DNA of 64,000 bases from Rubrobacter marinus (GTDB taxonomy: Bacteria > Actinomycetota > Rubrobacteria > Rubrobacterales > Rubrobacteraceae): positions 1,798,001 through 1,862,000 of the forward strand of contig NZ_CP045121.1 in the NCBI RefSeq assembly GCF_011492965.1, written 5' to 3'. This document shows, one piece after another, positions 23,228-32,917 of this stretch. The notes beneath the pieces are model-generated. The model ran no database searches. It was not told where the DNA came from and saw only the letters and a program-made list of their open reading frames with translations. Both the position numbers and the translations under genes were made by a program. Each line of letters begins with the position of its first letter. Within the stretch, counting starts at the first letter, position 1.

Positions 23228-24514
23228 ATGAGCGCTACGGTCGTGCTGGGACTTGCTTGGGGCGACGAGGGGAAGGGCCGCGTCTGCGACGCCCTCGCCG
23301 CAGACGCCAGCTTCGTCTCCCGATACTCCGGCGGGAACAACGCCGGACACACGATCCGGGTGGGCAAGGAGGAGTTCAAGGTCCATCTCATCCCCTCCGG
23401 CATGGTGCGCGAGGGCGTCGTCTGCACCGTCGGCAACGGGGTCGTGGTCAACCCGGAGGTCCTGGCCGAGGAGGTCGGCGCCCTGGAGGGTCGCGGCCTC
23501 GAGGTCAGGGGCCGCCTCAAGGTCGACGGCCGGAGCCACCTCATCCTCCCGTACCACATCCGCCTCGACGGCCACCGCGAGAAGGCGCTCGGGAAGGCCA
23601 AGATCGGGACGACCAACCGCGGCATCGGTCCGGCCTACGAGGACAAGGTGGCCAGGGTCGGCGTGCGGGTGCAGGACGTCTTCGACGAGGGCATCCTGCG
23701 GACGAAGCTGAGGGCCGCGCTTCGCGAGAAGAACGCGCTCTTCACGAGCGTCTACGACGAGGAGCCCTTCGACGTCGAGGAGCTCGTCCGCTACCTCCTC
23801 TCCTTCCGCGAGCTTCTGGAGCCGATGATGGCCGACACGGGCGGGATGCTCCGCGACGCGCTGGAGCGCGGCGAGGAGGTCCTGCTCGAGGGGGCGCAGG
23901 CGACGCTCCTGGACAACGACTTCGGGACCTATCCGTTCGTGACCTCCTCGAACCCGTCGGCAGGCGGGGCTTGCGTCGGGGCGGGCATCCCGCCGTCGGC
24001 CCTGGGCGAGGTGATCGGGGTGACCAAGGCCTACGCCACGCGCGTCGGGGACGGGCCGTTCCCGACGGAGCTCTTCGACGAGACCGGGGAGACGCTGAGG
24101 AGGGTCGGGAAGGAGGTCGGCACGACGACGGGGAGGCCCAGGCGGTGCGGCTGGATGGACCTGCCCGCGTTGCAGTTCTCGGCTTCGTTGAACGGCATCA
24201 CCGGGCTCGCCCTCACGATGCTCGACGTCCTGTCGTCCGTCGACGAGGTCAAGGTGTGCGTGGGGTACGAGATCGACGGCAGGGAGGTCCGGGACTACCC
24301 CCTCAGCCAGACCGACCTCCACCACGCGAAGCCCATCTACGAGACCTTCGACGGGTGGAGCGTCGACGTCTCCGGGTGCCGCCGGAGGGAGGATTTGCCC
24401 GAGGAGGCGCGGTCCTTCGTGCAGTTCGTGGAGGAGGGGCTCGGGGCGCCGGTGCGCATGATCAGCGTGGGACCGGAGCGCGACCAGGCGATCGTAGAGA
24501 GCGCGAGGGTCTAG
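23228..24514 (+). CDS. purA: Adenylosuccinate synthetase
   Basis: A 428-aa GTPase-fold enzyme joining IMP and aspartate to adenylosuccinate at the expense of GTP, the first AMP-specific step. The N-terminus has G-L-A-W-G-D-E-G-K-G-R (P-loop) and Y-S-G-G-N-N-A-G-H-T-I (catalytic His). Further on are the family segments E-G-A-Q-A-T-L-L-D and T-T-T-G-R-P-R-R-C-G-W-M-D. It opens the cluster, with the ATG at 23228 behind AAGAGATAGGA. Note that the AMP-branch enzyme, not the committed enzyme PurF, comes first. Confidence 0.97.
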   Translation: MSATVVLGLAWGDEGKGRVCDALAADASFVSRYSGGNNAGHTIRVGKEEFKVHLIPSGMVREGVVCTVGNGVVVNPEVLAEEVGALEGRGLEVRGRLKVDGRSHLILPYHIRLDGHREKALGKAKIGTTNRGIGPAYEDKVARVGVRVQDVFDEGILRTKLRAALREKNALFTSVYDEEPFDVEELVRYLLSFRELLEPMMADTGGMLRDALERGEEVLLEGAQATLLDNDFGTYPFVTSSNPSAGGACVGAGIPPSALGEVIGVTKAYATRVGDGPFPTELFDETGETLRRVGKEVGTTTGRPRRCGWMDLPALQFSASLNGITGLALTMLDVLSSVDEVKVCVGYEIDGREVRDYPLSQTDLHHAKPIYETFDGWSVDVSGCRRREDLPEEARSFVQFVEEGLGAPVRMISVGPERDQAIVESARV

Positions 24515-24517
24515 GGG

Positions 24518-25798
24518 TTGCGCGTCCTCGTCGTCGGCAGCGGCGCGCGCGAGCACGCGCTCGTCGAGGCCATCGCCGCGAGCCCCATGCGGCCCGAGAT
24601 GTTCGCCGCCCCCGGCAACCCCGGCATCGCCGGGATCGCCGAGACCGTGGACATCCCGGCGGACGACCTCATCGGGCTCAGAAACTACGCGAGGACGGCC
24701 GGCATCGACCTGACCGTCGTCGGCCCCGAGTCGCCCCTGATAGGGGGCATCTCGGAGTGCTTCTGGCAGGCGGGATTGCGGATCTTCGGCCCCTCCCGCG
24801 CCGCCGCCCGCCTGGAGGGCTCGAAGGTCTTCGCCAAGGAGGTCATGCGCCACGCCGGCGTCCCGACCGCCCGCTTCGAGGCGTTCGACCGGGAGGAACC
24901 GGCGCTCGCCTACCTCCGCTCGCAGCGCGACTACCCCATGGTCGTCAAGGTCGACGGGATCGCGGCCGGCAAGGGCGTCACCGTCGCGCACTCGCCCTAC
25001 GAGGCCGAAGGCGCGGTGCGGGCGGCCTTCCGGGGGGCCTTCGGGGCGGCGGGCGAGAGGGTCCTTATAGAGGAGTACCTGGAGGGGCGCGAGGCCTCCA
25101 TCTTCGCGCTCACCGACGGGACCGACATCCTGCCGTTCGTCCCGGCGCAGGACTACAAGCGCCTCGGGGACGGGGACGAGGGGCCGAACACCGGCGGGAT
25201 GGGGGCCTACTCCCCGACGATGTGGATGGAGCCCTCCACGTACGCGCAGATTCTGGAGCAGATCATCACCCCGACCGTCCGCCAGCTCTCGCTCATCGGC
25301 GCACCGTATGCTGGGCTCCTGTACGCGGGCGTCATGGTCACCGAGACCGGGCCGAAGGCGCTGGAGTTCAACTGCCGCTTCGGGGACCCGGAGACGCAGG
25401 CCCTTCTGCCCCGGCTCGACTCGGACCTCCTGGAGCTCCTCGTGGCCTGCACCGAGGAGGACCTCAGGAGGCGCGAGGTCTCGTGGTCCAACGAGAAGAC
25501 CGTCTGCGTCGTCCTGGCCTCGGAGGGCTACCCGGAGTCGTCCTCGGAGGGGGACGAGATCTCCGGCCTCGACGAGGTGCGCGACCTCGCGGGGGTGCGC
25601 GTCTACCACGCGGCCGTGCGCGAGGATGACGGGGGCTTCTACACCGCCGGGGGGCGCGTCCTCAACGTCGTCGGGACTGGCCCCTCGATCATGGAGGCGC
25701 GGGCCCGCGCCTACGCCGCGGTGGAGCTGATCCGGTTCCCCGGCATGCAGTACCGCACGGATATAGCCCTCGAAGCGATGGAGATGGAAGAGCTGTGA
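24518..25798 (+). CDS. purD: Phosphoribosylamine-glycine ligase (GAR synthetase)
   Basis: A 426-aa ATP-grasp ligase that couples phosphoribosylamine and glycine. It begins R-V-L-V-V-G-S-G-A-R-E-H-A-L and contains P-M-V-V-K-V-D-G-I-A-A-G-K-G-V and N-T-G-G-M-G-A-Y-S-P. TTG 24518 starts 3 bases behind purA. Its last codons overlap the purE start (GTGA). Length is normal. Confidence 0.96.
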   Translation: MRVLVVGSGAREHALVEAIAASPMRPEMFAAPGNPGIAGIAETVDIPADDLIGLRNYARTAGIDLTVVGPESPLIGGISECFWQAGLRIFGPSRAAARLEGSKVFAKEVMRHAGVPTARFEAFDREEPALAYLRSQRDYPMVVKVDGIAAGKGVTVAHSPYEAEGAVRAAFRGAFGAAGERVLIEEYLEGREASIFALTDGTDILPFVPAQDYKRLGDGDEGPNTGGMGAYSPTMWMEPSTYAQILEQIITPTVRQLSLIGAPYAGLLYAGVMVTETGPKALEFNCRFGDPETQALLPRLDSDLLELLVACTEEDLRRREVSWSNEKTVCVVLASEGYPESSSEGDEISGLDEVRDLAGVRVYHAAVREDDGGFYTAGGRVLNVVGTGPSIMEARARAYAAVELIRFPGMQYRTDIALEAMEMEEL

Positions 25799-26226
25799 CC
25801 CCGCCCGTAGGAATACTCGTCGGCAGCGACACCGACATGCCCGTCATCGAGAAGTGCGTCGCGCGGCTCGAAGCGTTCGGCATCGATCACGAGCTGAACG
25901 TCATGAGCCCCTACCGCGACCCCGAGAAGGTCTCCGAGTACGCGGGCACCGCCCGCGAGCGCGGCCTCAAGGTCATCATCTGCGCGGCCGGCCTCGCCGG
26001 CGGCCTCGCCTCCGCCGTCGCCGCGCGCACCATGCTGCCCGTCATAGGGGTGCCGATCTCCGCCGGCACCCTGGGCGGCCTCGACTCCCTGCTCTCCACC
26101 GTCCAGATGCCCACGGGTGTGCCGGTAGCGACCGTGGCCATAGACGGCGCCGCCAACGCCGCCGTCCTCGCCGCCCAGATTCTCGCGCTCTCCGACGGGG
26201 ACCTCGCGCAGAGGCTGGAGGGCTAG
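25795..26226 (+). CDS. purE: N5-carboxyaminoimidazole ribonucleotide mutase
   Basis: A 143-aa octameric-type mutase that turns N5-CAIR into CAIR. G-S-D-T-D-M-P-V and the A-A-G-L-A-G-G-L segment are seen near the start and in the first half; class I enzymes have an H-L-P-G-M or related loop where this protein reads A-G-L-A-G-G-L. Class I PurE needs PurK to make N5-CAIR, yet no purK lies in the cluster. Either purK is elsewhere or this is a class II enzyme that uses CO2 and AIR directly. Starts GTG at 25795, overlapping purD. Confidence 0.92.
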   Translation: MTPPVGILVGSDTDMPVIEKCVARLEAFGIDHELNVMSPYRDPEKVSEYAGTARERGLKVIICAAGLAGGLASAVAARTMLPVIGVPISAGTLGGLDSLLSTVQMPTGVPVATVAIDGAANAAVLAAQILALSDGDLAQRLEG

Positions 26227-27555
26227 ATGATAGGCCGCTACACGCTCCCCGAGATGGGGGAGATCTGGACGGAGGAGGCGAAGTTCCGCTCTTGGCTCGA
26301 GGTCGAGATCGCCGTCTGCCGCGCGCGGGCGCGCCTCGGCGAGATCCCGGAGGCCGAGGTGGAGGAGCTCGCCGAGAAGGCGGGCTTTACCGTCGAGCGC
26401 ATCGACGAGGTCGAGAGGGAGACGAACCACGACGTTATCGCCTTCGTCACCACGGTGAACGAGGAGGTCGCACGTAAAGGTGGCGCGGACGCCGCCCGCC
26501 ACTTCCACTTCGGCCTGACCTCCTCCGACGTCGTGGACACGGCGGGCGCCCTGAGGCTGCGGGACGCTTTAGGGCTCGTTATCGAGGAGGCGACGGCGCT
26601 GGCGAAGCTCCTCGTGGAGATGGCGCTCCGCCACCGCGAGACCGTGATGGTCGGGCGGACGCACGGGGTCCACGCGGAGCCGACGGTCTTCGGGCACAAG
26701 TGCGCGGTGTGGGCCTTCGAGATGGAGCGGAACCTCGAGCGGCTTGAGCACGCCCGGAGGATGGCCTCGGTCGGTAAGATCTCCGGCGCCGTCGGCGTCT
26801 ACGCGAACGTGGACCCGAAGGTCGAGGCTCTAGCGTGCGAGGAGCTCGGCATCGAGCCCGCCGAGGCGTCCACGCAGGTGATACAGCGCGACCGCCACGC
26901 CGAGGTATTGTCCGTCCTCGCGATCATGGGCTCGACCTTGGAGAAGATAGCGGTCGAGGTCCGGGGGGCGCAGCGGACGGAGATCCGGGAGCTCCAGGAG
27001 CCGTTCGGCCGGGGCCAGAAGGGCTCCTCGGCGATGCCGCACAAGAGAAACCCGATCCTCTCGGAGCGCCTCACCGGGATGGCCCGCCTCCTCCGGGGCT
27101 ACGCCGCGGTCGGCTTCGAGGACAACGCCCTGTGGCAGGAGCGGGACATAAGCCACTCCTCGGCCGAGCGCGTCGTCCTCCCGGACGCGACGACCGTAGC
27201 CCACTACATGCTGCGCACCGCCCGCCGCGTCCTCGACGGCCTGACGGTGGACGCGGAGCGCATGAGGGAGAACCTGAACATCGGCGGCGGCATCGTCTAC
27301 TCGGGGCGCGTCCTGCTCGCCCTCGTGGAGAGCGGGATGTCCCGCGACGACGCCTACGCCATCGTCCAGGACTCGGCGCTCCGGGCCTGGGACGGCGAGG
27401 GCGGCTTCCGGGAGCTTCTGGAGGCGAAACCCGAGGTACGGGAGCGGCTCGGGGGCGGTCTCTCGGACCTCCTCGATCCCGGCTATGCGCTGAGAAACGT
27501 CGGCACCGTCTTCGAGCGGGTCGAGGAGCTAAAGAAGAGGTTGGAGAGTGTCTGA
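26227..27555 (+). CDS. purB: Adenylosuccinate lyase
   Basis: A 442-aa fumarase-superfamily enzyme acting twice in the pathway: on SAICAR to give AICAR and on adenylosuccinate to give AMP. It carries T-S-S-D-V-V-D-T, G-R-T-H-G-V-H-A-E-P and the signature G-S-S-A-M-P-H-K-R-N-P. The ATG directly follows the purE stop with no gap. It overlaps purC by 8 bases. Confidence 0.97.
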   Translation: MIGRYTLPEMGEIWTEEAKFRSWLEVEIAVCRARARLGEIPEAEVEELAEKAGFTVERIDEVERETNHDVIAFVTTVNEEVARKGGADAARHFHFGLTSSDVVDTAGALRLRDALGLVIEEATALAKLLVEMALRHRETVMVGRTHGVHAEPTVFGHKCAVWAFEMERNLERLEHARRMASVGKISGAVGVYANVDPKVEALACEELGIEPAEASTQVIQRDRHAEVLSVLAIMGSTLEKIAVEVRGAQRTEIRELQEPFGRGQKGSSAMPHKRNPILSERLTGMARLLRGYAAVGFEDNALWQERDISHSSAERVVLPDATTVAHYMLRTARRVLDGLTVDAERMRENLNIGGGIVYSGRVLLALVESGMSRDDAYAIVQDSALRAWDGEGGFRELLEAKPEVRERLGGGLSDLLDPGYALRNVGTVFERVEELKKRLESV

Positions 27556-28273
27556 GAGGCTGCTCTACGAGGGCAAGGCGAAGAGGATCTTCGCGACGGA
27601 CGAGGAAGGCGTCCTCCTCCACCGCTACAAGGACGACGCGACCGCGTTCAACGCGCAGAAGCGCGGCTCGTGGGTGGGCAAGGGGCGGACGAACGCCACG
27701 ATGAGCGCGGCGCTCTTCAAGTTTCTGGAGAGCCGTGGGGTGGCGACCCATTTTATCGAGCAGGTCGACGACGAGACGATCAAGACGAAGAAGCTCCAGA
27801 TGCTCCCCGTCGAGGTCATCGTGCGCAACGTGGCGGCGGGCTCGCTGGCGAAGCGCCTCGGCTACGAGGAGGGGACGCCGCTCAAGTCCACCATCATCGA
27901 GTTGTGCTACAAGAGCGACGAGCTCGGCGACCCGATGTTCAACTGGTACCACTTCCGGGAGGTCGGGGTCGCGGACGAGGAGCTGAAGCGCTGCGAGGAG
28001 ATCGGGCTGGGGGTCAACGAGCTGCTCTACCCGTTCTTCGACGAGAAGGGCGTCCTGCTCGTGGACTTCAAGATAGAGGTCGGGCGCGACGAGGGCGGCG
28101 AGCTCATGCTGGCCGACGAGATCAGCCCTGACACCTGCCGCTTCTGGGACAAGGAGAGCGGCGAGAAGCTGGACAAGGACCGCTTCCGGCAGGACATGGG
28201 CGGCGTCGAGCAGGCCTACGAGGAGATGCTGCGCCGCGTGACGCACATGGGACCGATGGGGACGATGGAATGA
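27548..28273 (+). CDS. purC: SAICAR synthetase
   Basis: A 241-aa enzyme joining CAIR and aspartate with ATP. It starts L-L-Y-E-G-K-A-K-R-I-F and has the family blocks E-V-I-V-R-N-V-A-A-G-S and D-F-K-I-E-V-G-R and D-E-I-S-P-D-T-C-R-F-W-D. The GTG start lies within the end of purB. Overlap with purS is ATGA. Confidence 0.97.
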   Translation: MSERLLYEGKAKRIFATDEEGVLLHRYKDDATAFNAQKRGSWVGKGRTNATMSAALFKFLESRGVATHFIEQVDDETIKTKKLQMLPVEVIVRNVAAGSLAKRLGYEEGTPLKSTIIELCYKSDELGDPMFNWYHFREVGVADEELKRCEEIGLGVNELLYPFFDEKGVLLVDFKIEVGRDEGGELMLADEISPDTCRFWDKESGEKLDKDRFRQDMGGVEQAYEEMLRRVTHMGPMGTME

Positions 28274-28506
28274 AGAACGCTTTGAAGGTACGCGTGCTCG
28301 TACGCCCCAAACGGGGCATCCTCGACCCGCAGGGGGAGGCGGTGAAGCGCGCCTTACCGGCTCTGGGATTTTCGGGGGTTGGGGCGGTCCACATCGGCCG
28401 GCTGATCGAGCTGGAGGTCGAGTCGGCCGACGAGGTCGAGGGGATGTGCAGGAGGCTGCTGGCCAACCCGACGACCGAGGAGTACGAGTGGGAGGTCGTC
28501 TCGTGA
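28270..28506 (+). CDS. purS: FGAM synthetase small subunit
   Basis: A 78-aa subunit that bridges the glutaminase PurQ and the synthetase PurL. The start [16 protein letters not shown] and G-R-L-I-E-L-E-V match the family. It overlaps purC by ATGA and purQ by GTGA, so translation of the three subunits is coupled. Confidence 0.93.
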   Translation: MKNALKVRVLVRPKRGILDPQGEAVKRALPALGFSGVGAVHIGRLIELEVESADEVEGMCRRLLANPTTEEYEWEVVS

Positions 28507-29171
28507 GGATCGGGGTGACGGTTTTCCCCGGCTCGAACTGCGACCGCGACGCCCTGCACGCCGTCGAGCGCGCGGGCGCCACCCCCGTCGAGCTCTGGCA
28601 CGCCGAAGCCGAGCTGAAGGCCGTCGACGCGGTCGTCGTGCCGGGCGGCTTCTCCTACGGCGACTACCTCAGGCCCGGCGCCATCGCCCGCTTCGCGAAG
28701 GTGATGGGCCCCTTGGAGGAGTTCGCGAAGGGGGGCGGCCCGGTCCTCGGGGTGTGCAACGGCTTCCAGGTCCTCCTGGAGGCGCACCTCCTGCCGGGGG
28801 CTCTGCTCCGAAACACGGGGATGCGCTTCGTGAGCAGGCGCGTGCGCACGCGCATCGAGAAGACGGACACGCCGTGGACGGCGCTGTACGGCGAGGGCGA
28901 GACCATCACGCTGCCCGTCGCCCACAACGAGGGGAACTACTACGCCGACGAGGGGACGATCCGGGAGCTCGAAGAGGAGGGGCGCGTCGTCCTTCGCTAC
29001 CTCGAGAACCCGAACGGCTCGGCGAACGACATCGCCGGGATCTGCAACGAGGCCCGCAACGTCGTCGGCCTCATGCCCCACCCCGAGCGCGTCTCCGACC
29101 CGGCCCTCGGCTCGGAGGAGGGCCTGAGGGTCTTCCGGTCCGTGCTCGCGGCGGCGGGGGCGAAGGTTTGA
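28503..29171 (+). CDS. purQ: FGAM synthetase glutaminase subunit
   Basis: A 222-aa class I glutamine amidotransferase providing ammonia to Pur[14 protein letters not shown] is the family N-terminus, V-L-G-V-C-N-G-F-Q is the nucleophile elbow with the catalytic Cys, and M-P-H-P-E-R holds the catalytic His/Glu. GTG 28503 overlaps the purS stop. Its own stop overlaps the purL TTG start. Confidence 0.96.
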   Translation: MRIGVTVFPGSNCDRDALHAVERAGATPVELWHAEAELKAVDAVVVPGGFSYGDYLRPGAIARFAKVMGPLEEFAKGGGPVLGVCNGFQVLLEAHLLPGALLRNTGMRFVSRRVRTRIEKTDTPWTALYGEGETITLPVAHNEGNYYADEGTIRELEEEGRVVLRYLENPNGSANDIAGICNEARNVVGLMPHPERVSDPALGSEEGLRVFRSVLAAAGAKV

Positions 29172-31390
29172 ACATCCAGGAGACGTACACCTCCCTCGGC
29201 CTCTCGGACTTCGAGTACGACCGCATCCTGGAGCTTATGGGCCGGCCGCCGAACTACCTGGAGCTCTCGCTCTTCAGCGTGATGTGGAGCGAGCACTGCG
29301 GCTACAAGAACTCCCGCCCGCTCCTGAGGCGCTTCCCGAACACGGGGCCGCGCGTCTTGCAGGGGCCGGGGGAGAACGCCGGCGTCATAGAGGTGGGGGA
29401 GGGCTGGGCGCTCGCGTTCAAGATGGAGAGCCACAACCACCCCTCCGCGGTCGAGCCCTACGAGGGGGCGGCGACCGGCGTCGGCGGGATCATCCGCGAC
29501 GTCATCGCGATGGGGGCTCGCCCGGTAGCCCTTCTGAACGCGCTGCGCTTCGGACCCCTGGACGACGAGCGCAACCGCTACCTCTTCCGCGAGGTCGTGC
29601 GGGGCATCGGCGGATACGGCAACGCCATCGGCGTCCCGACCGTCGGTGGGGAGGTCGAGTTCTCACCCGCCTACTCCGGGAACCCGCTCGTGAACGCGAT
29701 GTGCGTCGGCCTCATCCGGGCCGACGAGGTGGTTCGGGCGAAGGCCGAGGCGGGGGAGGGGAACCTCGTCGTCCTCTTCGGCGCCAAGACCGGCCGCGAC
29801 GGCATCCACGGGGCGACGTTCGCCTCCGACGAGCTCACCGAGGAGTCCGAGGCGAAGCGCTCCAACGTGCAGGTCGGGGACCCGTTCGCCGGCAAGATGC
29901 TCATCGAGTGCTCCCTGCGGCTCCTCGAACGGAACCTCCTCGTCGCGCTCCAGGACCTCGGGGCGGCCGGCATCGCCTCTTCCGCCTCCGAGATGGCGGC
30001 GAGGGGGGGCGTCGGGATCGAGCTCGACGCCGAGAAGGTGCCCCTGCGCGAGGAGGGCATGGAGGCGTGGGAGGTCGTGATCTCCGAGTCCCAGGAGCGG
30101 ATGCTCGCCGTGGTCGAGCCCGAGAAGGCCGACGAGGTTCTGAAGGTCTGCGAGCGCTACGAGCTCGACGCCGCCGTCGTCGGCCGCGTGACGAGCCACG
30201 GGGAGCTCCGGGTCTTCGACAACGGCGAACCCATCGGCTCCGTCCCGGCCGAGGCCCTCGCCGATGCCCCCGTCTACGAGCGCGAGGTGCGGAGGCCCGC
30301 CTACCTCGACGGGGCGCACCGATTCGACCCGGACGCCCTCCCGGAACCAGACGACTACAACGAAGTCCTGCTCCGGATGCTCGCCCACCCGAACCTCTGC
30401 TCTCGCGCCTCCGTCTACGAGCAGTACGACAGCGAGGTCGGCTCCGACACCGTCGTCCGCCCCGGCGCCGACGCGGCCGTGTTGCGCATCAAGGGCACGA
30501 AGCTCGGCTTCGCCGTCACCGCCGACGTCAGCGGGCGCCACTGCTACCTCGACCCGAGGGGCGGGGGGGCGGCGGCCGTCGCGGAGGCGTACCGAAACCT
30601 CTCGTGCGTCGGGGCCGAGCCCGTCGCCCTCACCGACTGCCTGAACTTCGGAAGCCCCGAGAAGCCGGACGGCTACTACGGGCTCTCCGAGTGCGTTGAC
30701 GGGATGGCGGAGGCGTGCGAGGTACTCGGAACGCCGGTGGTCAGCGGGAACGTCAGCTTGTTCAACGAGACGGAGCGCGGCGCCATCTACCCTACTCCTG
30801 CCGTCGGGATGGTCGGCGTCTTCGAGGACGTGAGCCGTCACGCCACCCCCGGCTTCAAGCGCGAGGGGGACATGGTGGTGCATCTCGGAGACTACAGGCC
30901 CACGCTCGCGGGCTCCGACTACCTGGAGATCGTGCACGGAAAGGTCGCTGGCAAGCCGGAACAACCCCGTCTCCCTCGTGAGAAGGAGTACGCCGACTTG
31001 GTGAAATCCCTCGTGGCAGAGGGGATAGTGGATACGGCGCACGACGTATCGGGTGGCGGGCTCGCCGTGGCGCTCGCGGAGATGTCGATTACGGGCGGTA
31101 TCGGGATGACGTTCGATAGGGTCGAGGTGGAACCCATGTTGAGCGGCAGGCGCGGGGACCAGGCCCTTTTCGGCGAATGCGGGGGGCATTTCGTCGTCGC
31201 GGTCCCCGAGGAGCGTTGGGATGCCCTGCAAGAAGCGTTGGGGGGTGTGCCGTACGACCAGATCGGCCGTACGGGAGGCGACCGCCTCGACGTCCCCGGA
31301 CTACTCGACGTCGCGGTAGACGACCTTCGCGCCGCTCACGAGCGCGACCTCTTCGAGCAGCATGCCCCCGAGGGCGGACACCTCGGGTAG
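29168..31390 (+). CDS. purL: FGAM synthetase large subunit
   Basis: A 740-aa enzyme of the small PurL type that needs PurS and PurQ. It converts FGAR to FGAM with ATP. It opens with [12 protein letters not shown] and has [12 protein letters not shown] and [10 protein letters not shown], which line the active site. The TTG start at 29168 forms a TTGA overlap with purQ. The 103 bases after its stop are the only sizeable gap within the cluster and may carry a promoter for purF. Confidence 0.96.
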   Translation: MNIQETYTSLGLSDFEYDRILELMGRPPNYLELSLFSVMWSEHCGYKNSRPLLRRFPNTGPRVLQGPGENAGVIEVGEGWALAFKMESHNHPSAVEPYEGAATGVGGIIRDVIAMGARPVALLNALRFGPLDDERNRYLFREVVRGIGGYGNAIGVPTVGGEVEFSPAYSGNPLVNAMCVGLIRADEVVRAKAEAGEGNLVVLFGAKTGRDGIHGATFASDELTEESEAKRSNVQVGDPFAGKMLIECSLRLLERNLLVALQDLGAAGIASSASEMAARGGVGIELDAEKVPLREEGMEAWEVVISESQERMLAVVEPEKADEVLKVCERYELDAAVVGRVTSHGELRVFDNGEPIGSVPAEALADAPVYEREVRRPAYLDGAHRFDPDALPEPDDYNEVLLRMLAHPNLCSRASVYEQYDSEVGSDTVVRPGADAAVLRIKGTKLGFAVTADVSGRHCYLDPRGGGAAAVAEAYRNLSCVGAEPVALTDCLNFGSPEKPDGYYGLSECVDGMAEACEVLGTPVVSGNVSLFNETERGAIYPTPAVGMVGVFEDVSRHATPGFKREGDMVVHLGDYRPTLAGSDYLEIVHGKVAGKPEQPRLPREKEYADLVKSLVAEGIVDTAHDVSGGGLAVALAEMSITGGIGMTFDRVEVEPMLSGRRGDQALFGECGGHFVVAVPEERWDALQEALGGVPYDQIGRTGGDRLDVPGLLDVAVDDLRAAHERDLFEQHAPEGGHLG

Positions 31391-31493
31391 ACGATTCGAA
31401 ACTATGTGTAAGGAGCATGTAGTAGCATCTCTTGTTCGAGTCCCAGAAGGCCCCAATCTAGGAGTGCGGTCTGTTTTGATCGAGGTCGGAGAG

Positions 31494-32915
31494 ATGGAAG
31501 GTAAGCCGAAAGAGGCGTGCGGGGTCTACGGGATGTACTCCCGCGAGCTCGCCGGTGAGCTCGCGCAGCGGACGTACTTCGGGCTGTACGCGTTGCAGCA
31601 CCGGGGGCAGGAGTCGGCGGGGATCGCGGTCTCCGACGGGGAGCGGACGCTCGCGATGCGGGACATGGGGCTCGTCTCCCAGGTCTTCGACGAGACGCGG
31701 CTGGCTTCCCTGGAGAGCGGGCACATCTCGCTCGGCCACGTCCGGTACTCGACGACGGGGAGCGCCTCCTGGGAGAACGCCCAGCCCGAGTTCCACGGGC
31801 GGGGAGACGTGAACGTAGCGGTAGCGCACAACGGAAACCTCGTGAACGCGGATGTTCTGAGGCGCGAGCTCGAAGAGGAGGGCTTCGAGTTCCACTCCAC
31901 CTCGGACACCGCGGCGATCGCGGCGGTCGCCGTCGGGGAGCTGGAGAGGGGCAAGGGGGTCGGGGAGGCGGTGCGCGACGCGATGCGCCGCCTCGAGGGG
32001 GCGTACTCCGTCGCCATGATCTTCCGGGACAAGCTCGTCGCCTTCCGCGATCCCCACGGCTTCCGGCCGCTCTCCATAGGCAGGGTCGAGGGGGGCTACG
32101 TCGTCTCCAGCGAGACCTGCGGGCTGGACATCATAGGCGCCGAGTACGTGCGCGACGTCGAGCCCGGCGAGGTCGTCGTGATCGACGACGACGGGCTGAC
32201 GAGCTTCCGGGCGGAGCCCGCGCGCCGCGCGCTGTGCAGCTTCGAGTACGTCTACTTCGCCAGGCCGGACTCCCGCTTCGAGGGGCGCGAGGTCGCCGAC
32301 TCCAGGTTCAAGATGGGCGAGATCCTCGCCGAAGAGAGCCCCGTCGAGGCCGACGTCGTCATCCCGGTGCCGGACTCCGGCATCATGGCGGCTACCGGCT
32401 ACTCCAACGCGAGCGGCATCCCCTACGCCGAGGGCCTGATAAAGAACCGCTACGTCGGCCGGACGTTCATCCAGCCGACGGACGGGATGCGACAGATCGG
32501 GCTGAGGCTCAAGCTGAACCCGCTCCCCTCCGTCATAAAAGACAAGCGCGTCGTCGTAATCGACGACTCCATCGTCCGCGGCAACACGAGCCGCAAGCTC
32601 GTCTCGCTCCTGCACGAAGCGGGGGCGAAGGAGGTCCACTTCCGCGTCTCCTCGCCCCCCGTCACCGGCCCGTGCTACTACGGGATCGACATGGACACGA
32701 AGGAGGGCCTCGTCGGGGCGAACTACACGGTCGAGGAGATCCGGGCACAGATCGGCGCGACCACCCTCGCCTACCTCTCCGTGGACGGGATGACGCGCGC
32801 GACCGAGCAGCCCCGGGGAAGTCTCTGCCGCGCCTGCTTCGACGGCGACTACCCCATCACCGGCACGGCGAGCAAGCTCGCCCTGGAGAAGGTCCAGCCC
32901 GTGGGCGGCAAATAG
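31494..32915 (+). CDS. purF: Amidophosphoribosyltransferase (glutamine-PRPP amidotransferase)
   Basis: A 473-aa committed enzyme of purine synthesis. The N-terminal glutaminase begins E-A-C-G-V-Y-G; the Cys at position 9 is the Ntn nucleophile, implying removal of an eight-residue propeptide as in the Bacillus-type enzyme. The PRPP motif is V-V-V-I-D-D-S-I-V-R-G-N-T near residue 350. C-R-A-C-F-D-G-D-Y-P near the C-terminus fits the iron-sulfur type. I chose ATG 31494, with GAGGTCGGAG upstream. An earlier ATG at 31404 would add 30 residues before the propeptide. AMP/GMP feedback is expected from the family. Confidence 0.95.
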   Translation: MEGKPKEACGVYGMYSRELAGELAQRTYFGLYALQHRGQESAGIAVSDGERTLAMRDMGLVSQVFDETRLASLESGHISLGHVRYSTTGSASWENAQPEFHGRGDVNVAVAHNGNLVNADVLRRELEEEGFEFHSTSDTAAIAAVAVGELERGKGVGEAVRDAMRRLEGAYSVAMIFRDKLVAFRDPHGFRPLSIGRVEGGYVVSSETCGLDIIGAEYVRDVEPGEVVVIDDDGLTSFRAEPARRALCSFEYVYFARPDSRFEGREVADSRFKMGEILAEESPVEADVVIPVPDSGIMAATGYSNASGIPYAEGLIKNRYVGRTFIQPTDGMRQIGLRLKLNPLPSVIKDKRVVVIDDSIVRGNTSRKLVSLLHEAGAKEVHFRVSSPPVTGPCYYGIDMDTKEGLVGANYTVEEIRAQIGATTLAYLSVDGMTRATEQPRGSLCRACFDGDYPITGTASKLALEKVQPVGGK

Positions 32916-32917
32916 GG

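Noticed and set aside
23126..25609. Very long open frame antisense to purA and purD (and similar ones across the purine cluster)
   Set aside because: High GC with G/C in third positions removes stop codons from the opposite strand; the translated product is Arg/Gly/Leu-rich with no motif, while the sense frames are textbook purine enzymes.
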